64,000 nucleotides of DNA from Pseudomonas fluorescens. GTDB taxonomy: Bacteria > Pseudomonadota > Gammaproteobacteria > Pseudomonadales > Pseudomonadaceae. Position 1 is the first letter of the stretch. The number at the start of each line of letters is the position of its first letter. Positions 46,801 to 53,664 of the stretch are shown in pieces. The stretch lies in contig NZ_MSDF01000058.1 in the NCBI RefSeq assembly GCF_002022275.1, positions 67,074 to 131,073 on the forward strand, read 5' to 3'. Both the position numbers and the translations under genes were made by a program. A model generated the notes under the pieces. That model searched no databases, had not been told where the DNA came from, and was given only the letters and a program-made list of their open reading frames with translations.

Positions 46801-48623
46801 CCGCTGTCTTCGATCATGTAGGCCAGGCGGTCCCAGGGGTATTCAGGGTCCAGCGGTACGTAGGCGCCGCCGGCCTTGAGAATAGCCAACAGGCCCACCA
46901 CCATTTCGATGGAGCGCTCGATACAGACACCCACCAATACGTCCGGCCCGACGCCCTTCTCACCCAGGGCGTGGGCCAGCTGATTGGCGCGGCCGTCGAG
47001 TTGGGCATAGCTCAAGGTGGTGGCGCCGAACACCAGCGCCGGCGCATTCGGCGTGCGCTGCACTTGCTCTTCGATCAACTGATGGATGCCGCGCTCGGTC
47101 GGATAAGGTTCGGCAGTCCTGTTCCAGTCGTGCACCCATACACGCTGTTCGTCGACACCCAGCATCGGCAATTCGCCGACACGCTGTTCGCCATCGCCAA
47201 CCATGGCGTGCAACAGGCTGATCCAGTGCCTGGCCATGCGCTCGATGGAGGGCGCATCGAACAGGTCGTTCGCGTAAGTCAGCGCGGCGTGCAGGGTGCC
47301 GGATTTCTCGTAGGTGTCCAGGGTCAGGTCAAATTGGGTGGTACGGGCGTGCCATTCCACCAGGGCGAGTTTCAGGCCGGAGGCGGTGCTGACGGAGGCG
47401 ATGTCCGCTACCACCGGCTGGTGGTTGTACATCACCTGGAACAGCGGTGTATGACTGAGGCTGCGCTCGACTTTCAGCGCCTCCACCAAACGTTCAAACG
47501 GCAATTCCTGATGGGCCTGGGCGCCAAGGGCGTGCTCCTTGATGCCTTGCAGCAACTCGGCAATCCGCGTTTGCCCGGTGAGCTCGGTGCGCAAGACTTG
47601 AGTGTTGACGAAGAAGCCGATCAGCCCCTCGACCTCACTGCGATTGCGGTTGGCGATGGGTACGCCGATACGGATATCGCCCTGCCCGGTGTAGCGATGC
47701 AACAACACGTTGAACGCGCCAAGCAGCAGCATGAATAACGTCACATTGTGCTTTTGCGCACAGCTGCGCAGTTGCGCGGCCAACGCCGAGTCGATCGCGA
47801 AGGTGTGCCGCGTGCCTTGATAGCTGGGCATGGCCGGGCGCGGGCGATCAGTTGGCAACTCCAGCACCGGGTGCTCATCGCCCAGGCGTGCCTGCCAGTA
47901 CTCCAGCTGACGCGCCTGCTCACCCGCCTCCAGCCAACGGCGCTGCCACAGGGCGTAGTCGCTGTACTGGATCGGCAGCGCTGCCAGTTGCGGTGCCTCA
48001 TTGCGCTCATGGGCGTCGTAAAAACGGATGAACTCGTCGATCAGCACGTTCATCGACCAGCCATCGGAGACGATGTGGTGCAGGGTCAGCAGCAAGACGT
48101 GCTCCTGATCATCGAGCTTGAGCAACTGCACACGCAGCAGCGGGCCGTGTTCCAGGTCAAAGGGCTGCAGCGATTGACGGGTGGCGGCTTCGATGACGGC
48201 CCGCTCGCGTTCGAAGGGGGCCAAGGCGCTCAAGTCCAGTCTATCGATTGCCAATGAAGGATCGGCGGCGACTTGCGCCAGGCGGTCGTCTGCCTGGCGC
48301 TGGAACACGGTGCGCAGGGTTTCATGGCGCGCCACCAAGCTGGCGAAGGCTTGCTCCATCGCACCGAGGGTCAGCGCCCCCGTGAGTCGCACCGCGCCCG
48401 GCAAGTTGTAGGCGCCGCTGGCCGGGTCCAGTTGCCAGAGAAACCACATGCGTTGCTGTGCGTAGGACAACGCCTGGCGATCCTCCACCTCGACCCCTGC
48501 CGGAATCGGAAACCTTGAAAAATCCACCCCTTCTTTCTGCAAGGCTTGCAGGAACAAATGGCGTTTTTCCAGGGGCAACCCGATAAACCGGCGAGCAAGT
48601 TTCAAGGAGTCTTCAGCATTCAT
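37659..48623 (-). CDS. pvdI: Pyoverdine NRPS, three modules (PvdI-type)
   Basis: A 3,654-residue synthetase with order C-A-T-E, C-A-T, C-A-T and no thioesterase, so it hands its chain to the next protein. Key motifs by residue: C1 HHIVSDG 185, A1 662, T1 1043, E1 HHLVVDG 1223; C2 HHILMDG 1673, A2 2137, T2 (GGHSLLATQ) 2530; C3 HHIVSDG 2715, A3 3183, T3 3582. Pockets predict D-Ser, a basic residue (probably Lys), then Thr. C1 is LCL-type and would accept the chromophore precursor from PvdL, which is not in this window. The start at ATG 48623 (MNAEDSLKLARRF) is preferred over GTG 48656 because homologous synthetases begin this way. A degenerate PvdS box lies 56 bp upstream. The C-terminal helix after T3 is likely a docking segment. 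Confidence 0.95.
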   Translation of the reverse strand: MNAEDSLKLARRFIGLPLEKRHLFLQALQKEGVDFSRFPIPAGVEVEDRQALSYAQQRMWFLWQLDPASGAYNLPGAVRLTGALTLGAMEQAFASLVARHETLRTVFQRQADDRLAQVAADPSLAIDRLDLSALAPFERERAVIEAATRQSLQPFDLEHGPLLRVQLLKLDDQEHVLLLTLHHIVSDGWSMNVLIDEFIRFYDAHERNEAPQLAALPIQYSDYALWQRRWLEAGEQARQLEYWQARLGDEHPVLELPTDRPRPAMPSYQGTRHTFAIDSALAAQLRSCAQKHNVTLFMLLLGAFNVLLHRYTGQGDIRIGVPIANRNRSEVEGLIGFFVNTQVLRTELTGQTRIAELLQGIKEHALGAQAHQELPFERLVEALKVERSLSHTPLFQVMYNHQPVVADIASVSTASGLKLALVEWHARTTQFDLTLDTYEKSGTLHAALTYANDLFDAPSIERMARHWISLLHAMVGDGEQRVGELPMLGVDEQRVWVHDWNRTAEPYPTERGIHQLIEEQVQRTPNAPALVFGATTLSYAQLDGRANQLAHALGEKGVGPDVLVGVCIERSIEMVVGLLAILKAGGAYVPLDPEYPWDRLAYMIEDSGIQLLLTQQSLLGSLPVGAHTVIALDASPDWLDRYSTQPPAVEVHALNLAYVIYTSGSTGKPKGAGNSHRALVNRLCWMQQAYSLDAGDAVLQKTPFSFDVSVWEFFWPLMTGARLVVAAPGEHREPARLIETIGRHAITTLHFVPSMLQAFIHEPGVHACTGLKRIVCSGEALPLDAQRQVFAKLPGAGLYNLYGPTEAAIDVTHWTCIDEGADSVPIGRPIANLVTYVLDAQLNPVPAGVSGELYLGGTGLARSYHRRPALTAERFVPSPFLASERLYRTGDRVCQRADGVIEYLGRLDHQVKLRGLRIELGEIETRLMQHPTVREAVVLVQGGKQLVAYLVLESDAPADLKAWLLKSLPDYMVPTHWVTLARLPVTANGKLDRKALPLPDATPQQAFVAPENDLQKALATIWSDVLGVEHVGLEDNFFELGGDSIISIQVVSRARQAGIRLSPRDLFQYQNIRSLALVATCEQASVIDQGPVSGEVILTPVQQRFFAQAIPARHHWNQSLLLTPREVLEPVRLEAALTQLINRHDALRLRFVQQAGEWQQAHAAPVTEAALWQSQATDDTELAALCDEAQRSLDLAQGPLLRAALVAMADGTQRLLLVVHHLVVDGVSWRILLEDLQQAYRQAPLPARTSAYQHWAQHLQDHAHTLNAQLPYWQAQSVDFELPCDNLEGALHNHLGRKLETRLDAELTRQLLQDAPAAYRTQVNDLLLTALARVVCRWSGQAAALIELEGHGREDLFDALDLTRTVGWFTSLFPVRLQANGELSTAIKSIKEQLRAVPDKGLGYGLLRYLAAPEVRETLEGLAPPRITFNYLGQFDRQFNESALFVPATQGSGQAQDPQAPLANWLTVEGQVYGGELSLQWGFSCEMFQASTIQRLADEYTAELKALIRHCCATPAGQVTPSDFPLARLTQQQLDDLPVPGPAIADLYPLSPMQQGMLFHTLYEPEAQAYINQLRLDIDGLDLLNFGRAWQAALDRHDILRSSFHWQGLDGAHQVIHRQIDLQLQVIEDPAADFDALADAERERGFELNTAPLFRLMLVRATGATWHMIFTSHHILMDGWSNAQLLGEVISHYAGLGLPAPLGQFRDYLGWLQQQASGEVFWKSALAPLQAPTLLAEALRAPVDGVGMADHHVTLDSVFTRTLGECARQHKVTLNTVLQGAWSLLLQRYTGQDCVAFGATVAGRSAPLPGIEQQLGLFINTLPIISAASPAQLAADWLVELQALNLSLREHEHTPLYDIQGWAGQQGAALFDTLLVFENFPVAEALKGGAPAGLTFGKMHNHERTHYPLTLGIELGASLRLEFSYDRARFSAPQVAQLSANLQHLLAQLVADAQVALGNLQLLDDGTQRTLLAVSQSPCTALRQVRVHERIAAQAQATPGALAVQAGNERLDYAELNARANRLAHRLLELGVGPGQRVGLASRRGPQLIVSLLAVLKSGAAYVPLDPKYPTERLGYMLADSRLNLLLSETGLLADLPLPQGLTRVDFSARGEELAGYPATNPPNRAAPGDLAYVIYTSGSTGQPKGVAIDHAALDQFCDTAADYSALTPADRVLQFATFSFDGFVEQCYPPLCVGAALIMRGDELWDAGLLAREIVEHGVTLADLPAAYWYLLAKECAVDGRALGDLRQVHVGGEAMAVEGVRAWHEAGLGKVRLLNTYGPTEATVVSSVHDCQRADANDAYGMPIGRAIEGRALYVLDSAFELLPTCGVGELCIGASAGLAQGYFDRPALTAERFLPDPFCGVPGARLYRSGDLARYNEKAALEYVGRIDHQVKIRGFRIEMGEIETCLQALPQVREAAVIALEGPTGAQLVAYVVAQSAALEAQALAAVLRQSLPDYMVPAHWVMLEALPLNNNGKLDRRALPQPTINQGQVAYVAAQSSLQIQLAAIWQNVLQVDAVGLNDHFFERGGHSLLATQVISRVRHVLGLDVPLRALFEQPTLLGFAQACSDLQQVPEVPMLAQERAQPLALSFAQERQWFLWQLDPHSAAYNVPAALRIEGALDIDALQRAFDRVVERHEPLRTTFVQQGAQTLQVIHPTRPVSVERHSAAAGQDLQAWVETQVRRPFDLVNGPLLRVDLLSVGAEAHVLVITQHHIVSDGWSMQRLVDELFALYQGFSLGRDVALADLPLQYADYAVWQRQWLEQGERERQLNYWTAQLAGEQPVLELPFDRPRPAQQSFKGARLDFTVAAALTAELHEVARREGVTVFMLLLASFQTLLHRYSGQQDVRVGVPIANRNRIETEGLLGFFVNTQVLRADVHGSLPFNQLLAQVKAAAVGAQAHQDLPFEQLVEALAPERNLGYSPLFQVLFNHQGAERRTVELPGLQIEGLAWDSGTAQFDLVLDTTQTEHGLAASLTYATDLFERSTIERMAHHWQALLQGIVAQPQARLAALPMLADDERERTLQQWNGEPVDYPQTAAIHQLIEAQAAKAPDAVALVFEGQRMSYGDLNRRANRLAHTLIARGVGPEVRVGLAVERSFDMLVGLLAILKAGAAYVPLDPAYPQERLQFMIQDSGLSLLLTQAHLPVPQGVDSLLIDGAQAGAEHNPQVNVGPDNLAYVIYTSGSTGKPKGTLLPHRNVLRLFEATQGWFEFGPQDCWTLFHSYAFDFSVWEIFGALLYGGRLVIVPQEVSRSPQAFLHLLQAQQVTVLNQTPSAFKQLMQEACAAPQATSLRYVVFGGEALEVSSLRPWFERFGDAAPRLINMYGITETTVHVTYRPLSLADLEQGASSPIGVAIADLSWYVLDAELNPVARGCIGELYVGRAGLARGYLNRADLTSTRFVPDPFGADGGRLYRTGDLARYRADGVIDYVGRIDHQVKVRGFRIELGEIEARLLAQTVVREAVVLAREGAGGTQLVGYVVPRMPVDDLAFWRDELRAALKADLPDYMVPAHWVLLEQMPLTANGKLDRKALPEPDASLMQQAFVAPQGELESDVAGIWQAVLEVERVGRHDNFFALGGHSLLATQVVMRIREQLNLEVPLKVLFTTDNLQGFCDELQGLQGDLQPLQDELTKSLEALKRLSANDLEKLIS
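40865..43990 (-). other. NRPS module 2 (C-A-T), basic residue, probably Lys
   Basis: DCL-type C domain (LYPLSPMQQGMLF, HHILMDG) directly after the E domain of module 1. The pocket reads DGEDHGTVVK (FDGFVE, ADLPA, HVGGE, NTYGPTEATVV). Glu239 and Asp278 make an acidic pocket for a cationic side chain; Lys is the likeliest, with Orn or Dab less likely. The carrier reads ERGGHSLLATQ, with Arg in place of the usual Leu. Confidence 0.78.
43990..48623 (-). other. NRPS module 1 (C-A-T-E), D-Ser
   Basis: LCL-type C domain (SYAQQRMWFLWQLDPAS, HHIVSDG), serine pocket DVWHVSLIDK, carrier LGGDSIISIQ, epimerase HHLVVDGVSW. Serine is a common first residue after the pyoverdine chromophore. Confidence 0.88.
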
Positions 48624-48678
48624 TTGGTGAGGTCCGGAGCAATAGGCAGGAAGCACAAAGGCACGTCGTCCCTATAAA

Positions 48679-48702
48679 ACGAACCGGGGAGGGAAAAATT
48701 AG
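48679..48702 (-). promoter_or_regulatory. Degenerate iron-starvation box for the NRPS operon
   Basis: On the minus strand the sequence reads CTAATT, 15 bases, CGT. It differs from the four exact boxes in the window by one base in TAAAT and by one base of spacer. Its position, 56 bp before the NRPS start, fits a PvdS promoter. No better match was seen in the 48624-48832 gap. Confidence 0.5.
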
Positions 48703-48832
48703 CGAGGGATGGGAGGCGCGAAGCGAGGTGTCATCAAGGGTTACATCAATCCCAGGAAAGACTCGCCCACACACGCTAGGATTGACGGACACCACTTTTT
48801 GCAACTACATTTAGTTACAGGCAAGGATCGCC

Positions 48833-49084
48833 GTGTCAAAAAATGAAAAGCTGCTCGCCAAACTGCTCAACGAGCACATGGCATTTACCTGGCCTGAGCT
48901 CGTAACGCTGCTGCGTTGGCTGGGCTACACACAGATTGAAGGGGCCGGAAGCCGCGTCAAATTCGACATCGGCGACCCCAGTGCAATGATTACCTTGCAC
49001 AAGCCTCACCCCGGCAACGAACTGAAACACTACATTCGGCGCCAAGTCATCGAACAATTGAAATCAGGAGAACTGATTCAGTGA
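48833..49084 (+). CDS. hicA: HicA-family toxin (mRNA interferase)
   Basis: An 83-residue HicA-type toxin, a small double-stranded-RNA-binding-fold protein that cleaves mRNA. Family marks are LLRWLGYTQIEGAGSRVKF followed by ITLHKPHPGNELK. The position often occupied by the catalytic His in GSHH-type members is Arg (GSRVKF), as in a common HicA subclass; the remaining His residues are in LHKPHPG. The start is GTG 48833. It overlaps hicB by four bases (GTGA), so the pair is translationally coupled. It is divergent from the pyoverdine NRPS operon, sharing a gap of about 209 bp. Confidence 0.88.
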   Translation: MSKNEKLLAKLLNEHMAFTWPELVTLLRWLGYTQIEGAGSRVKFDIGDPSAMITLHKPHPGNELKHYIRRQVIEQLKSGELIQ

Positions 49085-49446
49085 ATAACCAACTGAAACA
49101 CCAAGGCTACATCGGCTCTATCGAAGCCAGCCTCGAAGACAATTGCCTGTTCGGCAAGGTCCTGTTCATCAAGGCGCTGGTCAGCTATGAAGGGAAAACT
49201 GTCGCGGAACTGGACGCGGCCTTTCGTGAAGCCGTAGACGACTATCTCGCCACCTGCCACAGCCTGGGGCAAACACCGGAGAAGCCTTGCAAAGGCTCAT
49301 TCAACGTACGCGTCGGCCATGACCTGCATTTGGCTGCGGCCCTGGCAGCCACCCGTAAAAAGGTGACACTCAATGACCTGACACGTCAGGCACTGAATGA
49401 GTTTTTGCAGCACCACAGCGCGGACCCTTGCCCGGCAATCAGCTGA
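49081..49446 (+). CDS. hicB: HicB-family antitoxin
   Basis: A 121-residue HicB antitoxin. The N-terminal domain (about residues 8-65) is the partial RNase H-like HicB fold that blocks HicA (HQGYIGSIEASLEDNCLFGKV, then FREAVDDYLATC). The C-terminal 45 residues form a ribbon-helix-helix/HicB DNA-binding region (GSFNVRVGHDLHLAAALAAT) for autoregulation of the pair. Start GTG 49081 overlaps the hicA stop. The gene ends directly against the convergent MFS gene with no gap. Confidence 0.9.
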   Translation: MNNQLKHQGYIGSIEASLEDNCLFGKVLFIKALVSYEGKTVAELDAAFREAVDDYLATCHSLGQTPEKPCKGSFNVRVGHDLHLAAALAATRKKVTLNDLTRQALNEFLQHHSADPCPAIS

Positions 49447-50619
49447 CTATCCAAGCCGTCGATACCCCAAAACCGCCGCACCCAATACCACTGCCCCCGC
49501 CACCAACGCCACCCAGAACCCGCTGGTGGCGCCAAAGTGGTCGATCATCCAGCCGGAACTGGCGGCACCAATGGCCACGCCGATGCTCAGGCCGGTGATC
49601 AGCCAGGTCATGCCTTCGGTCAACCGGCTGGGCGGGACGACTTGCTCCACCAGCGCCATGGACACGATCAGCGTGGGCGCGAAGAACAGGCCGGAGATAA
49701 AGATCGCCCCGGCCAGCCCGGGGATGTTGGTCACCAGCAATAAAGGCAAGGTGGTCAGCGCCGTGGCCACCCCGCAGAACAGGAACTGTTGCGGCAGCGG
49801 CACCTTGAGTTTGAGCGTGCCGAAGGCCAGCCCCGCCAGGCACGAGCCAATGGCGTATACGGACAGCACGATGCTCGCCGCTGCCGGTTGGCCTTGATGC
49901 TGGGCGAAGGCAACGCTGACCACGTCCACCACACCGACAATCACGCCCATGGCCAGCAGCAGGATCATAAGGATCAATACCGAGGGTGAGGCGATGAGCC
50001 AGCCGCCGTGATGATCCTCATGCTCATGCACCGGCGGTTCTGTCTCGCGTTGCAGCACAAAGGTAGTAACGCCCACTGCCAACAGCAGTGCAGCCACCAA
50101 AGGCCCTGCTTCGGGAAACAGCACCACGCTCAGGCCTACGGAAATCGGCGGGCCGATAATGAAGCACACCTCATCGAGCACCGACTCCAGAGCAAACGCG
50201 GTTTGCAGCCTGGGCTGGCCGCGATACACCTCGGACCAGCGCGCCCGCACCATAGCCGACATGTTCGGCATGCAGCCAGCGAGTGCAGCGAACACAAACA
50301 ACAGCCAGCTTGGCGCCTGCATGCGCGTGCACAACAGCAGCATCAAGAGAGCCCCGCCGCCGATCATGGCAGCAATCGGCAGCACTCTGCCCTGGCTATA
50401 ACGGTCGACCAAACGTGAAACCTGCGGCGCACAAAACGCCGTGGCCAGCGCAAACACCGCCGCCACCGCGCCGGCCAAACCATAGCCGCCATGCACCTGC
50501 GAAAGCATGGTGATCAGGCCGATCCCGGTCATGGACACCGGCATGCGTGCAAGCATGCCCGCCAGCACAAAAGCACGAGCGCCCGGAACCTGGAACAACT
50601 CGGCGTAAGGGTTTGCCAT
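49447..50619 (-). CDS. MFS transporter
   Basis: A 390-residue major facilitator superfamily protein with about 12 predicted membrane helices and a histidine-rich central loop (PPVHEHEDHHGG, about residues 196-207). Helix 2-3 loop motif: SRLVDRYSQGRVLP. Size and pattern suit a drug or metabolite exporter, but substrate cannot be assigned. The His/Asp/Glu-rich loop could bind metal. It is divergent from the GlxA-type regulator at 50791, which might control it. It abuts hicB tail to tail. Confidence 0.85.
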   Translation of the reverse strand: MANPYAELFQVPGARAFVLAGMLARMPVSMTGIGLITMLSQVHGGYGLAGAVAAVFALATAFCAPQVSRLVDRYSQGRVLPIAAMIGGGALLMLLLCTRMQAPSWLLFVFAALAGCMPNMSAMVRARWSEVYRGQPRLQTAFALESVLDEVCFIIGPPISVGLSVVLFPEAGPLVAALLLAVGVTTFVLQRETEPPVHEHEDHHGGWLIASPSVLILMILLLAMGVIVGVVDVVSVAFAQHQGQPAAASIVLSVYAIGSCLAGLAFGTLKLKVPLPQQFLFCGVATALTTLPLLLVTNIPGLAGAIFISGLFFAPTLIVSMALVEQVVPPSRLTEGMTWLITGLSIGVAIGAASSGWMIDHFGATSGFWVALVAGAVVLGAAVLGYRRLG

Positions 50620-50790
50620 CCTGCTTAACCTCTTCCTAAGTGCCTTGAAACTTGCTATCTCACAGTATCAGGGCAAGATACTCGTGGCCCAGCCCGACGG
50701 CGAAATGGACGCGCAATTGCAACTCACCGATAAGGCATGCAGCGCCTACACACGTGAAACAGCTCGTCCGCCCTTTTCCCGGAGCCCATC

Positions 50791-51756
50791 ATGCAGCGCA
50801 TCGGTTTCATCACCTTTCCCGGTTTCGGCGTCATGAGCTTCGCCGCGCTGTCCGTCTTTGAGAGTGCCAACAACGCCGTGGGAAAAGCCCATTATGATGT
50901 GAGGCTGCTCTCCGAAACGGGCGGGCCAGTACGCAGTTCCCTGGGTGTGGTCGTGCACACCGAAGGCTTCGATGACACCGCGTTCGACACGGTGATCATC
51001 GGCGGCGGCAATGATCGCGAATTTACCGCGCCACTGCTGACTTATCTGCGACACGCCGCCGTGCACAGTCGCCGCCTTGCGGCCACCTGCTCGGGTACAT
51101 TCTTTCTGGCTCAGGCGGGGTTGCTCGACGGTATGCGGGCGACCACCCACTGGTTTTTTGCCGACGAGTTTCGCGCGCGCTATCCCAAGGTCCAACTGGA
51201 AGAAGAGCGATTGTTTGTGATCGACGGATCTATCTGGACCAGCGCCGGCATGACCGCAGGCATTGATCAGGCATTGGCCATGGTTGAAACCGACCTGGGG
51301 CCGGCAGTCGCGCGCGCCGTGTCGAAAAACTTCATTCTTCAGAGCCGCCGCGTCGCAGGCCAGCCACAACGTTCGGTGCTGCTGGATATGGAACAGCAAA
51401 CCGACCGGATTCAGGCGGCCATGGCCTATATGCGCAACAACTTGCATCGTGCGTTGCCCCTGAGTGAACTGGCAGACGTCGCGCACCTGAGCCTGCGCCA
51501 GTTCAGCCGGGCGTTTCACGCGCAAACCGGGCTTTCACCGGCCAAAGCCGTGGAAAAGCTACGCATTGAAGCCGCCGTGGCGCTGATCCAGGATGGACGT
51601 CACCCCCTCGACAACATCGCCCGCCAAACCGGATTTGGTGACAGCGAGCGTATGCGTCGCGCGTTCATTCGCCAGTTCGGTGAGCCACCACGGGTGATAC
51701 GACGCACGGCGAGAAACCCCGCCGATGCGAGCGCAATGTCCAGAAACGAGGGGTAA
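50791..51756 (+). CDS. GlxA-family AraC-type transcriptional regulator
   Basis: A 321-residue regulator with an N-terminal DJ-1/PfpI-like amidotransferase domain (about residues 1-180, with the nucleophile-elbow region LAATCSGTFFLAQAG) and a C-terminal AraC helix-turn-helix pair (about 205-305; LSELADVAHLSLRQFSRAFHAQTG and IARQTGFGDSERMRRAF). Such proteins control catabolism of amino acids or quaternary amines, but no catabolic operon is beside this one. Start ATG 50791 has GGAG upstream. The neighbours are a divergent MFS transporter and a downstream secreted SnoaL-like gene. Confidence 0.9.
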   Translation: MQRIGFITFPGFGVMSFAALSVFESANNAVGKAHYDVRLLSETGGPVRSSLGVVVHTEGFDDTAFDTVIIGGGNDREFTAPLLTYLRHAAVHSRRLAATCSGTFFLAQAGLLDGMRATTHWFFADEFRARYPKVQLEEERLFVIDGSIWTSAGMTAGIDQALAMVETDLGPAVARAVSKNFILQSRRVAGQPQRSVLLDMEQQTDRIQAAMAYMRNNLHRALPLSELADVAHLSLRQFSRAFHAQTGLSPAKAVEKLRIEAAVALIQDGRHPLDNIARQTGFGDSERMRRAFIRQFGEPPRVIRRTARNPADASAMSRNEG

Positions 51757-51821
51757 ATGGCCTTCGCTGGCGCTCGGGCTGGCCTAAGCTTGATCTCAGC
51801 GACCATCCCTGAGGAACCCTT

Positions 51822-52283
51822 ATGAAACGTTGTGCACTGGCCTTCTGCGCCCTGTTTTCGCTACTCCCCCTCACGCCCGTTTTCGCGACCCCTCAAGAGG
51901 ATGAAACCCGCGCGTTTTTTACCCGGTTCGTCGAGGCGCAGAACGCCCATGACCTCGTCCAGATCAAAGCCATGCTCTGGGACTCACCGAAAATGCTTTG
52001 GTTTGCCCGCGGCGAAGCCAACTGGGGCCCCGACGGCGTCGTCAGCAAGCTCAAGGATTACTATAAGGGCACCTGGCAACTGAAACCGGACATGAGCCAT
52101 TTCAGCGTGGTGATGGTGAACGACGAGGTCGCCCAATTGATGGTCCCGGTGGCCTTTACCCGCGGCCACCCTGGCGAAGCGCCGCAGGTCGACACGTTCC
52201 TGATCAGCCAGACGCTGTTGAAAGACAAAGACGGCTGGCATGTCGCAAGCATCCTGCCGGTCGCCGATACCCACTTTAAATAA
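51822..52283 (+). CDS. Secreted SnoaL/NTF2-like protein
   Basis: A 153-residue protein with a signal peptide (about residues 1-22, cleavage near VFATP) and an NTF2-like alpha+beta barrel (DETRAFFTRFVEAQNAHDL at the first helix; GWHVASILPVADTHF at the end). Such small cone-shaped folds act as isomerases, ligand binders or dimer partners; nothing here identifies a ligand. It lies 65 bp after the GlxA-type gene on the same strand and ends exactly against the convergent MATE gene. Confidence 0.75.
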   Translation: MKRCALAFCALFSLLPLTPVFATPQEDETRAFFTRFVEAQNAHDLVQIKAMLWDSPKMLWFARGEANWGPDGVVSKLKDYYKGTWQLKPDMSHFSVVMVNDEVAQLMVPVAFTRGHPGEAPQVDTFLISQTLLKDKDGWHVASILPVADTHFK

Positions 52284-53639
52284 TCACACCAACCGCTTGA
52301 TCTGCTTGTGCCGCCACACCAGTCGGTAATACGCCGTCTGCAATGCCAGCATCGCCAGGTAGGTCACCGGAAACGCCATCCACACGCCTTCAAGGCCGAA
52401 GTGTGCGTTGAGCAAGTACGCCATCGGCAGCTCAACGCACAGTACGCAGAAGATCGAAATAGCGACGGGCATCAGCACCACGCCGCTGGCGCGCATGATC
52501 CCGCCAATCACGGCCTGGAAGCCGAACACCAGAATGCTCCAAAGCATGATGTGCAAAAGGTGTTCGGCGTTGACGCGCGCGGCGTCGTCGGTGATGAACA
52601 AGCCAAGTAGCCAGTGCGATAACAGGTAGCCGAGTACGATCAACCCGCCGGTGAGGCACGTGTTGATCAAAAGCCCCGTGCGCAAGATCGGCCCGATGCG
52701 TTCCAGACGCCCGGCGCCAATCGCCTGGGCACCGAGGATCGATGCGGTGATCGCAATCGACAGCGCCGGGAACTGCACGTAATTGACGATCTGCGTGACC
52801 GCGCCATACGCCGCCGTGGCTTGGGAGCCGTGGCTGTTGACCAGGGCGAGAATGACCAATTCCGACAACGACAGCACCACCATCTGTAAGCCGGTGGGCA
52901 GGCCGATGCGCAGGACTTTGCCGAGAATCGCGCGGTCCAGGCGCAAAGCTGCAAACAGTTCACGGTCCGGCGCCATCACGTGTTTTTTATGACGCAGGCG
53001 CAGGATCAGAAACAGCATGGCCGACGCGTTGCCCACCAAGCCTGCGTACACCGCACTCTGGATGCCCATGGGCGGCAGGCCGACCCAGCCGCGAATCAGT
53101 GCCGGGGTCAGCAGCAGGCCCACCAGGGTTGAAACCATCAGCGCCAGCAACGGCGAAATCGTATCGCTGACGCCCCGCAGCAACTGGGTGTAGAGGATAA
53201 ACACCAGCAGCAGCGGCATGATCAACATCATGACCTGGGCGTAGCCCACCGCATCGTCCAACACATCGACCGGCGTGCCCAACGCCTGCAAGGCCGGGCG
53301 CGCGAACAGGCTGCCGAGCACTGCCGCAATCAAACCCACCAGCGCACCCAGCGTCAAGGTTGCGCCAGTGATCACCTTGACCATCGCGGTTTCCTGAGCG
53401 CCCCACGCCTGGCCGATCAACACCGAAGCGCCCGCCCCCAGTCCGATCACCAGGGCAATAAAGAAAAACACGATGGGGAACATCCCCGACACTGCCGCCA
53501 GCGCCTGGGTGCCGAGCATTTGCCCGACATAGATGCCGTTCAACGTGCCGGAAAAACTTTGCAGGAAGTTGGACAGCACCATCGGTGCCAAAAAGATCAG
53601 GTAGATCTGCCACAACGGCCGATTGGGAGTGACTTGCAT
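52284..53639 (-). CDS. MATE-family efflux transporter
   Basis: A 451-residue multidrug and toxin extrusion protein of the inner membrane with about 12 helices in two repeats, driven by Na+ or H+. Typical features are the N-terminal PLWQIYLIFLAPMVLSNFLQ, the loop ALAAVSGMFP and, at the start of the second half, AILGKVLRIGLPTGLQ. The start at 53639 (MQVTPNRPLW) is chosen because earlier frame sequence is the shadow of the upstream gene. It follows the DUF2239 gene by 25 bp on the same strand, so the two form an operon under the ACCCGGGT-flanked promoter at 54246-54302. Substrate unknown. Confidence 0.93.
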   Translation of the reverse strand: MQVTPNRPLWQIYLIFLAPMVLSNFLQSFSGTLNGIYVGQMLGTQALAAVSGMFPIVFFFIALVIGLGAGASVLIGQAWGAQETAMVKVITGATLTLGALVGLIAAVLGSLFARPALQALGTPVDVLDDAVGYAQVMMLIMPLLLVFILYTQLLRGVSDTISPLLALMVSTLVGLLLTPALIRGWVGLPPMGIQSAVYAGLVGNASAMLFLILRLRHKKHVMAPDRELFAALRLDRAILGKVLRIGLPTGLQMVVLSLSELVILALVNSHGSQATAAYGAVTQIVNYVQFPALSIAITASILGAQAIGAGRLERIGPILRTGLLINTCLTGGLIVLGYLLSHWLLGLFITDDAARVNAEHLLHIMLWSILVFGFQAVIGGIMRASGVVLMPVAISIFCVLCVELPMAYLLNAHFGLEGVWMAFPVTYLAMLALQTAYYRLVWRHKQIKRLV

Positions 53640-53664
53640 GGTGGTTCGGGTCCCGGAATTATTG

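Noticed and set aside
49081..49446. An Fur- or PvdS-type box upstream of hicAB
   Set aside because: The gap 48703-48832 on the plus strand has no TAAAT-N16/17-CGT and no GATAAT-like palindrome good enough to report.
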